Origin: Fremontodendron californicum
Taxonomy: Eukaryota; Streptophyta; Magnoliopsida; Malvales; Malvaceae
Direction of reading: 5' to 3'
Assembly (NCBI GenBank): GCA_030761205.1
Contig: JAULJL010000029.1
Location: forward strand, 2,673,501 to 2,737,500
DNA: 64,000 nt
Of this stretch, positions 10,671 through 23,200 are shown piece after piece (the first letter of the stretch is position 1; every line of letters begins with the position of its first letter). The translations under genes and the position numbers were made by a program. A model generated the notes under the pieces. That model had not been told where the DNA came from. It did not search any database and saw only the letters and a program-made list of their open reading frames with translations.

Positions 10671-11901
10671 GGATTAGAATGGCACATTATTCCATTTTTA
10701 TTTATTAAATGTATGCAAGGATGAATGAATAAATCAATGCATAACTAATCAAACAAATGGATGAGTGTATGCTGCTATAATTGTATGAGATGAAATGATG
10801 CAAACAATAGTATTTGCCTTAAGATCAGATTCCAACACAAAGGTTTTTCATTAATTCATAGGAACTCTTTACAAATCGTCTCCCACTCTCGAGCTACATA
10901 AAAAGATCGAATCTAGTCATACTGGTCTTGAGACTCCTCTAAGAAGTTCAGAAGGTGTTGTCCATGCTCCTTTGTCGGATTGACATCACACCTCAGAGTC
11001 CGGTATGTCTTGGAAGTAACTGACACTGGTGCAAGATCTCGGCTTTCCATGACCGTAACGAAAACCCCTCTGACTGGAATTTGGCTTAAGGCAAACACTC
11101 CTAAGAGATCATGATGCATGCAACGAAAAAAAAGCAAAACAAAACAAACAAAACAAAACAAAGGGAAACAAATCAGTACAAGGATATAATAATCAAATCA
11201 AAGAGATATTGAAATAAATAGCTGAAGGTGAGAAAGGTTCCTCCAAGTGTCCCTAGCTTCGGTACCTCTAATAGAAATTCGGCATGGTTTCGCCTAGTTT
11301 CACTATATGTGGTTGCACTAGGTTCTAAAAAGGCTCCAAATTGCTCCTTACTGTCGCCGGTGAAGGCTAGTAAGGTACCCCGATAAAAGCGGGTTCAATT
11401 TGATAGAGTGTATTTTCCAGGCCTATACGGAGGTTATCACCCCACAAAAGCGTAGGTAGTCTACTACTCCGAAAGTGTTTCGCTAGCCCATGCGGAGGTT
11501 AACACCTCACGAGAGCGTGGTTACTTTACTTCCACCTAAAGGACTAAACCCGGGTAGAGGGCTCATGTTATGCAAATGCAAGTACAGTGTGTGAGGAGGA
11601 ACAAACAAACCTTTCACCACCTATTCTATACCCTTATTCTAAAACCCAAGCAATTTAATAAAGACACATTAAACAATGTAAAGCTTTAATCAAATAAAGA
11701 ATAATAATGGCACATAAATTAAATAACTAGAGAATAGTAAAAATATGCATGCACAAGAGAATGAACACATTTAAAACATTTGATATGTTTGAAAAAATTT
11801 CTATATTAGAAAAAAAGGGAACCAAAAATAAACAACAACTAAAAATGACAAAATCGAGACTTTTTGTAACACACAACTAATTCTAGGCCCGACTCTCAAA
11901 A
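10671..11901 (-). other. Leader of M between primer-binding site and gag
   Basis: This 1.2-kb stretch matches, in reverse, the leader of CD (about 25600-26130): it shares conserved pieces with CTAGCCTTCAC and GGTACC and GCATTTGCATAACATGAGC-type sequence in the leader sense. It also holds an AACAA-rich simple stretch (11126-11160). An 82-codon minus-strand frame (10913-11161) includes VTVMESRDLAPVSVTSKTYR and could be a remnant of the extra ORF that Ogre elements carry before gag. I do not recognise it and give it low weight. No other coding is seen. Confidence 0.5.
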
Positions 11902-11920
11902 GTCCCCAGTGGAGTCGCCA
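11902..11920 (-). promoter_or_regulatory. Primer-binding site of M
   Basis: On the minus strand, TGGCGACTCCACTGGGGAC follows the LTR end (11924) after three bases (GCT). It is complementary to a tRNA 3' end ending ...GGAGTCGCCA, which fits a plant tRNA-Arg by my recollection of its acceptor stem. It is identical to the site of F at 52804-52822. Confidence 0.85.
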
Positions 11921-11923
11921 AGC

Positions 11924-12891
11924 TGTCGATACGTGATCTAGGGATGGACCCGTTCGAGTGAGGGAAAAAAACAAGCAGAGGAAAAGATGACTTAATTCCT
12001 CTAAATCAAAGGGTTCAGGGAATGAAAACGATCTCGAAAAAAAGAAATGGAGTCGCCACCAATCTTTTTTGGCTAGGTGTGATCGGCCACCTATTAAAAC
12101 CGATTTTTACAAAAACATTTTAAAATTAATTAAAACATTTTTTAAAACCAAATTTGAAGTCTGGGCTTTGAACCAGAGAAAAACAAGTGCGGGTTCGGGA
12201 GTCGGTTACGTGCGGGGAGGGATTAGCACCCCCACAACGCCCGTATAAATCGATACCATATTAGTCGTGTGTTATCTCGAGTCTCGATAAAAAGTCGGGT
12301 TTTTTGTTTTTTAAAGATTGGTGTTTGTAAATAATTCCCTTAAAAATTTATTTTTTTATTTGAAAATAATTCGAAACTTACTAGCATAAAATTTCCCATA
12401 TTTTCTGACAGACTTAGCAACATATGGAATTTTTCCTTAATTTTAAAATTCTCCAAATCATTCTTATTTTAAAAAGAATATTTTGTTATTAATAATAATT
12501 GATGATATCCTCTCCGGCAAACCCAGCATAGAATTCATGAATTATTTTAACTCGGGAATAATCTTGATTTACAAAAACATCCTTTGTAAAACATAGAAAA
12601 TGACCATGATTATGCAAAAATGTTACTAAAATAACAATTAGATAATCATGCCTGTTTATCATAATATGATAAACATTTTATTATGTTTTAATAAAAGAAA
12701 TAATAACATGACAAATGATTGACATAGCACACAAAATGACATGTGAATAAAATCGATATGGCATATGGATGGCATGGCATATAGATGACATGGCATAAGA
12801 ATGAATGTCATGTGACATGGTATAAAATGGCATATGAATGAAATCGACATCACAAGAAAAATAGCATGTGAATGAGATCGACATGGCATAT
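11924..12891 (-). mobile_element. Inner (3') segment of the M LTR
   Basis: Reading leftward, this is the LTR end of M: it contains the block GGGGGTGCTAATCC...CCGCACGTAACC (reverse, 12180-12250), the GTGGCGACTCCATTTC stretch, and the terminus GATCACGTATCGACA at 11924. This terminus differs from GGTTGCGACA of the other LTRs. From about 12640 to 12891 it turns into GACATGGCAT-type minisatellite, which continues after solo LTR B at 18945. Confidence 0.85.
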
Positions 12892-15800
12892 TGTAGACAC
12901 CTAATTTTGTTCGAACCCCTAAATCAGGTACATTATCTTCCTAAATTGATGTTTCTAAATGCTAAAAGGCTTTTCTCATCCTACAGGTGGTACTCCGAGA
13001 CTTAGTCTAAGAAAGCAGACAGAAAAAGTCAAACTCAAAAAAGTCAACCTCGAAAAAGTCAACCCCAAAAAAGTCAACTACTAAAAAGTCAACAAACTTT
13101 CAAAATCAAGATTTGAGGTTCAATTGAAAAACGGTGAAAGAATTTTGATAATCCGAGGTTTACATTGAAAGATATGGAGGTTGGAAGTTGGGTTATGAAA
13201 TTCAGTAGAAAGAAAATCCTAGTTCGGGAAATTTGAGGAAAAGTGTTTAAATGATCAAATTGGTCAGAATTGAAGGTCTCAAATGAAAGATAAGCACTGA
13301 CTACGGGTAGTGGAGAAGACACTTGGAAAAAAAACTGATAGAAAAGTCAATTCAGAAGAAAATCAAGAATTAGGGTTTTTTGGTGGATTTCGGTGAAATT
13401 TGGAAAATTTGCAGAATTGGTCCGATTTGGTAGGAATAAATCCCTGAATTAATGAGAAATTACTAAAAAAGGATAACCCAAGGCTCAGTTTGAAGAAAAA
13501 CTAAAAATCGAACATGTTTTGAGCAAAATCGGGCTTCGGAGGCAAAAGGGCAAAATTAGAAAATATGGGAAAAATAGCAAATGAACTCCAAAAATTCTAA
13601 AAATTTGCAAATCTTATTCTTGAACCATTTCAAAGAGATTGGTGATAAAAATCTTGATTCGGAGTTCGTTTGCAAAATGGCCAAATACCGGGTCTCTTAT
13701 GCAGTAATTCAAGCAGATAAATCCCGAAAAAATAGCAAATGAACTCCAAAAATTCTGAAAATTTGCAAATATAATTTTTAAATTATTTGGAAATGATTGG
13801 TGAAGAAAAATCAAGATTTGAAGCTCGTTTAAAAAATGGTAAAGTTCGGGTGCATAAAAGGGGCGATTTAGGAAATAAATCCGAAATAAATAGCAAATGG
13901 ACTCAAAAATTTTGAAAACTTTCAGAGTTTAATTTTTTATTATTTCGTAAGTATTGAAAAAAGAAAATTCAAATTTGGAGTCCGTTTGCTATTTATTTAG
14001 GTTCGGGGGGCAAAAAGGTTATTTCATCGAAGAAACCAAAAAAGGGCAAATTTGTAATTGAGAAAAATATGAAAGAAGAAGGAATTGCTGGGATTTTTAT
14101 TCCCTTGGTCAGCCAACATAGAGGAGAAGAAGGAAGCTTGAACAATTTAATTTCTTAGTCACTATCAAGCCACATGCTACCACTAACACTTTGCAAATGG
14201 TCCCTCATTCATCCAATGGCTTAGGTGCCTTGTAGGAAAGTTGAATGCACCATCCAATGGCCAAGTTTAAATGCCAATATGACATTTTTTTTTCATGAAA
14301 GAACCCTCATCTAATGGCCAAGGATGGAAGAAAAAAGATGACCACAATTCATCCAAGGGTTTGCATCCATTCGGTTAAGCAAGGGAGTGCATAGGATTGT
14401 CTCTTTTCATCCAATGGCTTAGGCCATCTACAAGGGCTGAGTACACATGTTGAGGGCTGGATTTAATCTACAAGATGTAATTTTTATGTTGTCCTCATCC
14501 AATGACCAAGAATGGAAGAGCACGACTCATCCAAGGGTAGGCACTCAAGGGGGCAAGCAAGGGAGTGCATGGGATTGGTCCTCTTTTGCATATAAGGGCT
14601 GAGGTTACTACAAGGGATGAGTACACAACTTAAGGGCTGCTATCAATTGGAAAGATGACATTTTTATGTTGTCATCAAAATATCTTAATCTAAAGGCCAA
14701 GATTGGAGGAGAAAAAAGTGCAATTCCCATCCAAGTGTGAGAGGCCATTCGGCCAAGGCTAAAGAGGTCGGGTTGTTTCATTTTTTCATAGGTTTTTTGG
14801 CTGGAAATAGTAGCTAATTTGGCAAAGAAAAATTTTTGGAAAGAAAGAAAAAAAAGGTTTTCAATAGAGAGCTTGAAGGTAGTCATCTCTACCAAGTTCT
14901 AGCATAGCTTTCTTCTTGTTTTCTATGGTGTTTTCTTGATTTTCTATCCTGTTTTCCTACTACATTTTTCATAGAAATAAAGTTTTTTAATGTTTACTTA
15001 TGTTTTCATCTCTTCTTCTTCATTAAAATGGTGGAAAACAATTTTTTTTTACATGGTTTCATGTTATGGCCGAATATGGCATGTTTACTTGCTTTGGTTT
15101 TCTTTTTTGTCTTCCTTGCATGTTGTTGTGAAAAATGATTTTTAGAAGGTTTTTAGAGTATTCTAAGATTATGATTTTTTACAAAAGCTGAAGCAAAAAA
15201 GGTTGAAATGGCTACATGATCTTGGCTAGACCAAGTAACCATGGTTAGAAGAGAGGCTATGCCTATTTTTACCTACCATGAAGCTCACCTTAATTTTGCT
15301 GTTTTCCATGGTTTATTTTCTGATTTTTTGAAATGAAAAGGCTTCATGATCTTGGCAAGACCCAGTGATTATGGTCAGGTGAGAGGCTATGCCCATTTTA
15401 TACCAACCATGGAGCTTAACTTTTCTTCTTTTATTTACTAGTTTTGCTTGTTATTTGTTTTGCATGTCATGTTAAAATTTTTATATGTTCTTTACATTAT
15501 TTTCTATGCTATATTTACTTATATATTTCTATTCCATGCTTAATAACTTTCCCTTGCATATTCGGCCATTGTGTTCATATGCTCATGTTGTGCATTTTTT
15601 TTCATATATCATGTCTTATATTATAAACATGTTTGCATTTTTTTTATTTTGTTACATGGCCATTCGGCTACTCCATTTTAGTATGCCTTGCATGTGCATT
15701 TTCCTTTTCCTTCTTAACTTGTTTGCATCTCCATGCCATGAACTTGTACATTTTGATTTTAGTATGCAATGTGCTTATGAAAATGCTATGATAAAATGCC

Positions 15801-18800
15801 ATCATTTTGTTACATGGCCATTCGGCTACTTCATATTGATATGCCTTGCATGTGCATTTTCACCTTGCTTCTTGACTTGTTTGCATCTCCATGCCATGAG
15901 CTTGTGCATTTTGATTTTAGTATGTCATATGCTTATAAAAATTTCATAACATTGTGCATCTTAATATGATTTTTCATGTACTTGTGTCATTTACTAGATA
16001 GGATTGCATTAGAGCATCATGTAACCACATTCGGCCTCTTCATGCATCTCTTGCCTTGTCATGCATTTGCATTTTGTTTAGGTAACATGCTTTGCATTAT
16101 CATATCTTGAAATTGTGTATTAGTTGGTATTTGTCTAGCATTGACATTAGTTTCATTGGTCATTGTATTTTCATAGTATTGCTATGCATGTTCATTACAT
16201 TTTAGGTCTAGGCCATATTGGTAGTGCCATGCATATTGTGTCTTAAATCACATTGGTATTCTCATGCATTACTTATACTATTTAGGTCTTAGGTTACATT
16301 AGCATTTTCATGCATATTCATAGCATATTAGGTCCAAGTCACATTTACATTATCAAGCATTGCTTGCATATTGAGTTAGGATAGCATTTATTGCCATGCA
16401 AACTCATGCTAGGCATTTAGGTTGTCTTGAATTGTCATGCATTTCCTTTACCATTTAGACCTTTAGACCCTGCATTTCATACATTTTATTTGCTGTATGT
16501 TCATGCATTCCATGTCATTGCCACATGATTTATGACTTAGGCCAATCAATGGCTCAAAGTCATGCTCTCTTGAGCATACTTGTGGAAAATTAAGGAATTG
16601 TCAAATTGATTATTCTACCTTTGTGATTTTTTTACTTAGCCAATTTTTTCCAAGGTTTTTAAATGTTTACTTACTGTCCTTAGGTCTTTAGGATGATCTC
16701 CAAAAAATTTTACATTAATTTTTGAATGACTTTATCAAAGGCAAAAAATGTGTTTTGACAAAACAATTTTTTTCACCTAATACTCGAACATCTCCTATTT
16801 TTCTGGGCAGTCATCTTTAATCAAAAAATTAAGCCAATTTTTTCTCACGTATTTTTACATGTTTTGAGTCTCCAGTATTTCTTTTAGAGTTTTTCGAAAT
16901 TTTAAAAATAAACTAAAAAATTGTGTGGTAAAAATGGACAGTAGAAGCAGATTTAAAATCAAAAGAGAAATAATGGTTGAATTTGGCTAAGGCATTTAGA
17001 GAGGGTTGGTTCTAAGCTTTAGCTACTGTCTTAGGGTAGTTTATAAGCCCTTTTAAACTTTAAAAATGATTTTATAAATCTCGGGTTAAGGGTGGTTAAG
17101 TCCGGGATTTTAAACTTAGAAAATTAGAGCCATTTAAAAAGGGTTTGGTAGGGGTTCTTAATCTTTATTCAAGTTTTTTCTCAAAACTGTTTTCAAACAA
17201 TCACAAAGTTTTGTTTTTTTAGAAAATCTAATTTGACATATTTTCCTAAGGTAGCCGGATATCTTTTTAGATATACGGATTTCTTTATTTAGAGGAAGAA
17301 ATACATTTTCATGCATTGCATTTTCCATGTTCATGCATTTTATTTAAATGTGTGATTTTTGCTATGATATTTTCCATGGTATTATTATTATTATTTTGAT
17401 TCACATTTAATGATCTTATATTGTTTGCCATATGATTTTGAATGTTTCATGATATCCCATTTTTTTTTATTTAGTCATTTATTTTTGTCACATTATTTAG
17501 CATATACTATGCTCAAGCATTTTTATTTTATTTTCATGCATATTTTATGATAGCATTATTTTATGTTTCATTACATTTCATCATATTCCATGTCATCAGG
17601 TTTAATTATTTAAAATATGCCATATCATTTAAAATATGCCATATCATTTAGAATTGCTATGTCGTTTAAATCATTTTATCTCATTTATAATATACCATGA
17701 CACTTAGGATTTTTCATTTTACCTAGAATATACTATGTCATTTAAATTATGTCATATCATTTAGGTTGCATTATATTATCTAGACTTTGCCATGTAATTT
17801 TATTTATGTCATACATGTTCATGTTTATAATTTTAAATGTTTTGAAAAAGATAATGATTTTCAATAAAAATAAAGATATTCCCAAGTTAAAATAATTCAT
17901 GAATGCTGGAGGGAATATCATCAATTATCATTAATAAAGGAATATATTTCTTTCAAAAAATGAGAATGATTCGGAAAGTTTTCCAAATGAATAAAAATTT
18001 CTATATTTTGCTGATTTTGTCGGGGAATATAGGAAAATTTTGAATTAATAAATTCTGGATCATTTTCAATTAAAAATGGAATTATCTTTCTTTAAATTGG
18101 GAATTAACTTGAAATACTAAATTAAAAACCAATTTTTTACTGAGACTTGAGATAATACATGATTAATAAGGTACCATTTTATACGGGCGTTGTGGGGGTG
18201 CTAATCCTTCACCGCACGTAACCGAGTCCCGAACCCGATTCTTCGATTTTCTCTGGTTTATAATGCAGACTTGAAATTGGTTTTTAAAAATGTTGTAATT
18301 AATTTTAAAATGTTTTATAAAACCGGTTTTAATAGGTGGCCGATCACACCTAGCCAAAAAAGATTGGTGGCGACTCCATGTCTTTTTACGAGGCCGTTTT
18401 CATACCCTCGACCTTTTATTTCAATCTAAAGGAATTAAGTCATCTTTTCCTCTACTTCTGTTTCTCCCTTACTCGAACAGGTCCCTGCGATCGGGATCAC
18501 GTATTGACACCTTCGTTTTTCTAGAGGAATAAGTCGACTTTTTCTCATTTTTTTTAATGTCACGCTTAACGAATATAAAGTCTTGCGATGAGACGTTGTT
18601 GTTTATTTAGGTTGCGACAGGGGTGCTAATCCTTCCCCGCACTTAACCGAGTCCCAAGCTCGATTCTTCGATTTTCTCTGGTTTATAACGCAGAATTGAA
18701 ATTGGTTTTTAAAATGTTTTAATTTATTTTTAAATGTTTTATAAAACCGATTTTAATAGGTGGCCGATCACACCTAGCTAAAAAAGATTACTGGCGACTC

Positions 18801-18939
18801 CATGTCTTTTTACGAGGCCATTTTCATACCCTTCATTTTTTAGAGGAATAAGTCGACTTTTCGTCGGTGTTTTTTAATGTCACACTTAATGAATGATAAA
18901 GTCTCGCGATGACACTGGTTATTTTTTTAGGTTGCGACA
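12892..18939 (+). mobile_element. Solo LTR B, inserted in the M LTR minisatellite
   Basis: It starts TGTAGACACC and ends GGTTGCGACA, with a perfect 5-bp target duplication CATAT (12887-12891 and 18940-18944), and the M minisatellite continues on both sides. There is no primer-binding site, gag or polypurine tract inside, so the internal part was lost, presumably by LTR-LTR recombination. It is closest to LTRs F and G (AAAAAGTCAACC repeats near 13025-13095; about 158-bp repeats 13560-14000; CATCCAATGG paragraphs 14200-14700; duplicated paragraph with CATGATCTTGGC at 15220 and 15345). Its 3' end is unusual, with three successive LTR-like termini. At 6048 bp it is one of the longest LTRs here. 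Confidence 0.9.
18195..18939 (+). repeat. Tandem duplication of the LTR 3' end within solo LTR B
   Basis: The LTR tail starting GGGGTGCTAATCCTTC occurs twice, from 18195 and again from 18620, giving a 425-bp period. The first copy contains ...GGGATCACGTATTGACA at about 18506, the M-type terminus, followed by CCTTCGTTTTTCTAGAGG and the usual terminus GGTTGCGACA at 18619. The second copy ends GGTTGCGACA at 18939. So two LTR end types are joined and then duplicated, as expected from recombination or template switching between LTR variants. Confidence 0.85.
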
Positions 18940-20294
18940 CATATATAATGACATAAGATGACATGGAATGAGACATAACATAAAATGACATGGCATTTGA
19001 ATGAAATCAACATGACAACCATATGACATGGCATATGAAATGGCATAAATGACGTGGCATGTGACATGGCATAAAAGGACATGGCATGTGAATGAAATTG
19101 ACATGGCATATATAATGATATAAGATGACATAGCATGTGACATGGCATAAGATGACACGGGATGTGAATGAAATTGACATGGCAAGAAAAATGGCATGTG
19201 AATGAAATCGACATGGCATATAGAATGATATAAGATGACATGGCATGTGGCATGGCATAAGATGACATGGCATGTGAATGAAATCGACATGACAAGCAAG
19301 ATAACATGGCATGTGAATGAAATTACATGGCAAGCAAGATGACATGGCCTACGAATGACATAAAATGACATGGCATGTGACATGGCATAAAATGACATAG
19401 CATGTGAATGAAATCGACAAGGCAACCAAGATAACGTGGCATATGGATGACATAAAATGACATGGCATGTGAATGAAATCGACATGGCAAGCAAGATGAC
19501 ATGGCATACGGATGACATAAAATGACATGGCATGTGACATGGCATGTGAGTGAAATCAACATGGAAAGCAAGATGACATTGCATATGGATGACATAAAAT
19601 GACATGGCATAAAATGACTTGGCATGTAAATGAAATCGACATGGCAAGAAATATGACATGGCATATGGATGACATAAAATGACATGGCATGTGACATGAC
19701 ATAAAATGTCATGGCATGTGAATGAAATCGACATGGCAAGCAAGAAGACATGGCATATGGATGCCATAAAATGACATGGCATGTGAATGAAATCGACATG
19801 GCAAGCAGGATGACATGGCATATGGATGACATAAAATAACATGGCATATGACATGGCATGTGAATGAAATCGAAATGGCAAGCAAGATGACATGGCATAT
19901 GGATGACATGAAATAACATGGCATATGACATGGCATGTGAATGAAATCAACATGGCAAGCAAGATGACACGGCATATGGATGGCATGGCATAAAGTGATG
20001 ACATGGCATATAGATGACATAAAATGACATGGACGAGTGTCCCAGCATGAGGATGAATTTATATGAGAATGACTCGAAGTTTATTAATGCCAAAATCTTT
20101 TTATGTTCCCCGGCAGACCTTGCAAAACATAGAAAGTTTTATTTATTTTGAAATCTTCAAAATCATTTTGTTTTAGAAAAGGGTATTCCTTCGTTAATAA
20201 TTGATGGGATCCTCTTCGGCAAACCCAGCAGAGAAAATCATGAATTACTTAAACTTGGGAATATTGCTTTATTTATTAAAAATGTTATGAATAG
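18940..20294 (-). repeat. Middle segment of the M LTR with a 1.1-kb GACATGGCAT minisatellite
   Basis: From 18945 to about 20035 a tandem array of about 65-85-bp units runs, built from GACATGGCATGTGAATGAAA, TCGACATGGCAAGCAAGATG and CATATGGATGACATAAAATG. It continues the array at 12640-12891 on the other side of solo LTR B. Long open frames across it on the minus strand (one of 361 codons) only translate the repeat and are not genes. From 20040 to 20294 ordinary LTR sequence follows, including the GGGATCCTCTTCGGCAAACC block that also occurs near 12510, so the array is flanked by two copies of that block. Confidence 0.88.
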
Positions 20295-23200
20295 TGTAGA
20301 CACCTAATTTTGTCGGACCCCTAAACCAGGTAATTTTCTTCCTAATAATGTTTTAGAATGCAGAAAAGCTCTTCTCATCCTGCAGGTGGTATTCTGAGAA
20401 TTTGTTTAAGAGGACAAGCACGAAAAGTCAATCCAGAAAAAGTCAACCCCAAAAAAGTCAACTACTAAAAAGTCAACCCTTATTCAAAATCAAGATTCAT
20501 AATTGAACAATGGTGAAAGAATTTTGATAATCCGAGGTCTGCAACGAGAGATATGGAGTCCGAAAGATGGGTTATGAAGATTCAGTGGATAGGAAACCCT
20601 AATTCAGTAAATTTAGGAAAAAATGCCTAAACAATCAAGTTGGTGGAAATTGGATTTTTTGAATGGAATATAATCAGTGACTACAGGTATTGGAAAGGCC
20701 ATTTGGAAGCAAAACCAAAGGAAGGGAAAATTTGGAGCGAAAGTGGAAATTATGGTTTTTGGTGAATTTTGGCGGAATTGGGGAAAACTATAGAAATAGT
20801 CCAATTTGGTAAAATTAAAGCCCCTAATTGATGAAGAGTGGGTAAACAAAGATAGCCCAATGCTCAGTTCGAAGTAATTCCGAAAAAAGAGCGAATTGGG
20901 GGAAAAACGAAAAAACGAGGAAATTCTTAACATTGAGAAAAGGAAAATTCAAATTGGAGGGGAATTGGATCGTAAAAATTGGGCATTTTCAAACCAACTC
21001 CAATTCAATACATAAAAAAGGTCTGGAAAAAGAAAATCTGGAAATCGAACCTGTTAACCGAGGTTTCAAGGGTTAAAGGAGAATCTTGGAAAATCCGAGA
21101 AAAATAGCAAATGAGCTCAAAATACTATGAAAACCTCCAGATCAAAGTTTTATGTTATTCGGAAGAGATTGGCGAAGAAAAATCCAAAATCAGAGCTCGT
21201 TTGAAAAAATGGCAAATTTTGGGCCCACTAAGTTGATTTCAAGAAGATAAATCCGAGAAAAATAGCAAATGAGCACGAAAAATTACCAAAATTCCAGATC
21301 TCAATTTCATGTTATTTGGAAGAGATTGGAAAAGAAAAATAAGAATCGGAGCTCATTTGAAAAAGGCCAAATTTAGGAGGCATCAAACCGAAATTCCAGA
21401 AGATAAATCCGAAAAAAATTGCAAACAATCTCGAAAAACTATGAAAACTTTCAGAACTCAATTTTATATTATTAGGAAGCATTGGAAAAAGAAAATCCGA
21501 ATTTGGAGTCCGTTTGCAATTTAATCAAGTTTGGGGGCCTAAAGTGCAATTTTACCGAAGAAACTGAAGAGGGCCATTTTTGCAATTTAAAAAATAGAGA
21601 GATGGCTGGAATTTGAAGGGCCATTCGGCCAGCCCAAGAGGAAGGGAGTTTTGGCTGAGTTCTTCCATCCAAAGGCCAAAATTGGATAGTAAGGTGGTTA
21701 TTTTTTTTATTGAGATTTTGCCACATGGTCAAATGAATGAAGAGGAAGGATGTCAACATTATGGTTACATATTTTAGAACAACTGTATTTGTTAGGAGCT
21801 GATCCCTTCATCTAATGGTGGTAATTTCACATTTTTAGCATCTTTGATTAGTGGCCTTTGGATCTATTTAGCTAGGAAAAAAAATGACAACATGGTGAAC
21901 ACATATGACCATTCGGCTACCTCTTTTTAAAGGGGGGTTTCCATTCATTTTGGGGGTTCTTTTGGCTGATCATTTGAGGCATAAACAGTAGCTAAAAAGG
22001 GTAGAAAAACAAAGAACAATTTGAAGAGAAGAAAGCTTGAAAGATAGCTTTGAAAGGTAGCCTTTTGGCACCTAAATCTTGCATTTTTCTTTCTTTTTCT
22101 ATGCTGATTTTGCTCAATTTTCATAGGATTTCTTGTCATTTTATTATGTAATAAAGTTTTTTAAAACTTTCTTTCAAAGCTCCTACCTTATGTTTTCATG
22201 AAAAAATCAAAAAAACATTTTTTTACTCTTTTTTCATGGTGGCCGAATGACCCCCTCTTGGTATGTCTTGTGTTTGATTTATTTCCTATGTTGGTTGCAG
22301 TATGTTAGCTTGTTTTGATGTTTTAGCTTTCTCAAATAATCAAGATATGAAGCTTATTCCTAACTTTCTTTACTTATTCTTATTTTGCTGTTTTTATCAT
22401 TTATTTTCATGGCTATTTGCTTTATTTACTAACTTTAATTTTTTGTTTTTACTACATCAAGTTGTTCATGCTTTGTGTTAATGCCATACCATGTGTTTGT
22501 GTATTTGCCTAGCTATATCTTTGCATTGTCATCATGATTATTTGTCTAACATGTTTTCATTTATGTCTTGCATATTAGCCATGCCATGTGTTTGTGTTAT
22601 TGACATGCTAGGATCTCACATGTTGTTTAATGACCATTCGATTTTCCTTGTTTTTTTTTTTTTTTGTGCATTTGCATTTTCCTCTTGTTTGGATATCATG
22701 CTTGGCATCTTTATGCCATGTGATTGTGTATTTGTTGTGCCATGTTCATGCATTATTGTTATGTTTATTTAGTCATTATATGTTCATGTTACTTCCATGC
22801 ATGTTTCATGTTCATATTAGGTATTAGGTTATGTTATATTGTCATGCATCTTCTCATGACATTTTAGGCATTAGGTCATCTTTGTATTGTCATGCATTTT
22901 CATGCCTATTAGGTCTTAGGTCATCTTGTATTTCCATGCATGTTTCATGGTCATTAGGTCTAGGGTATTTATTGCCATGCATTTTCATGCATATTAGGTC
23001 TAGGTTTGTATTTATTGCCATGCACAATTTCTATCTACGCATTAGGTCATCTTTTATGCCATGCATTGTCTATGTCATTTAGGCATTAGGTCATGTATTT
23101 CATGCATTTAAATTGCTGTTTGTTCATGCATTTCATATCATCCCACTTGATTTTTGACTTAAGCTAATCAATGACTTAAAGCCAAGCTCACATGAGCATG

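Noticed and set aside
15444..15949. Cys/Phe/Leu-rich frames resembling membrane proteins
   Set aside because: They lie in AT-rich LTR sequence; the matching places in LTR F (49697-50053) are open only by composition and the peptides are not conserved.
18919..20004. 361-codon open frame on the minus strand, rich in Cys, His, Met and Ser
   Set aside because: It only translates the GACATGGCAT minisatellite; other frames over the array are also open and give similar repetitive peptides.
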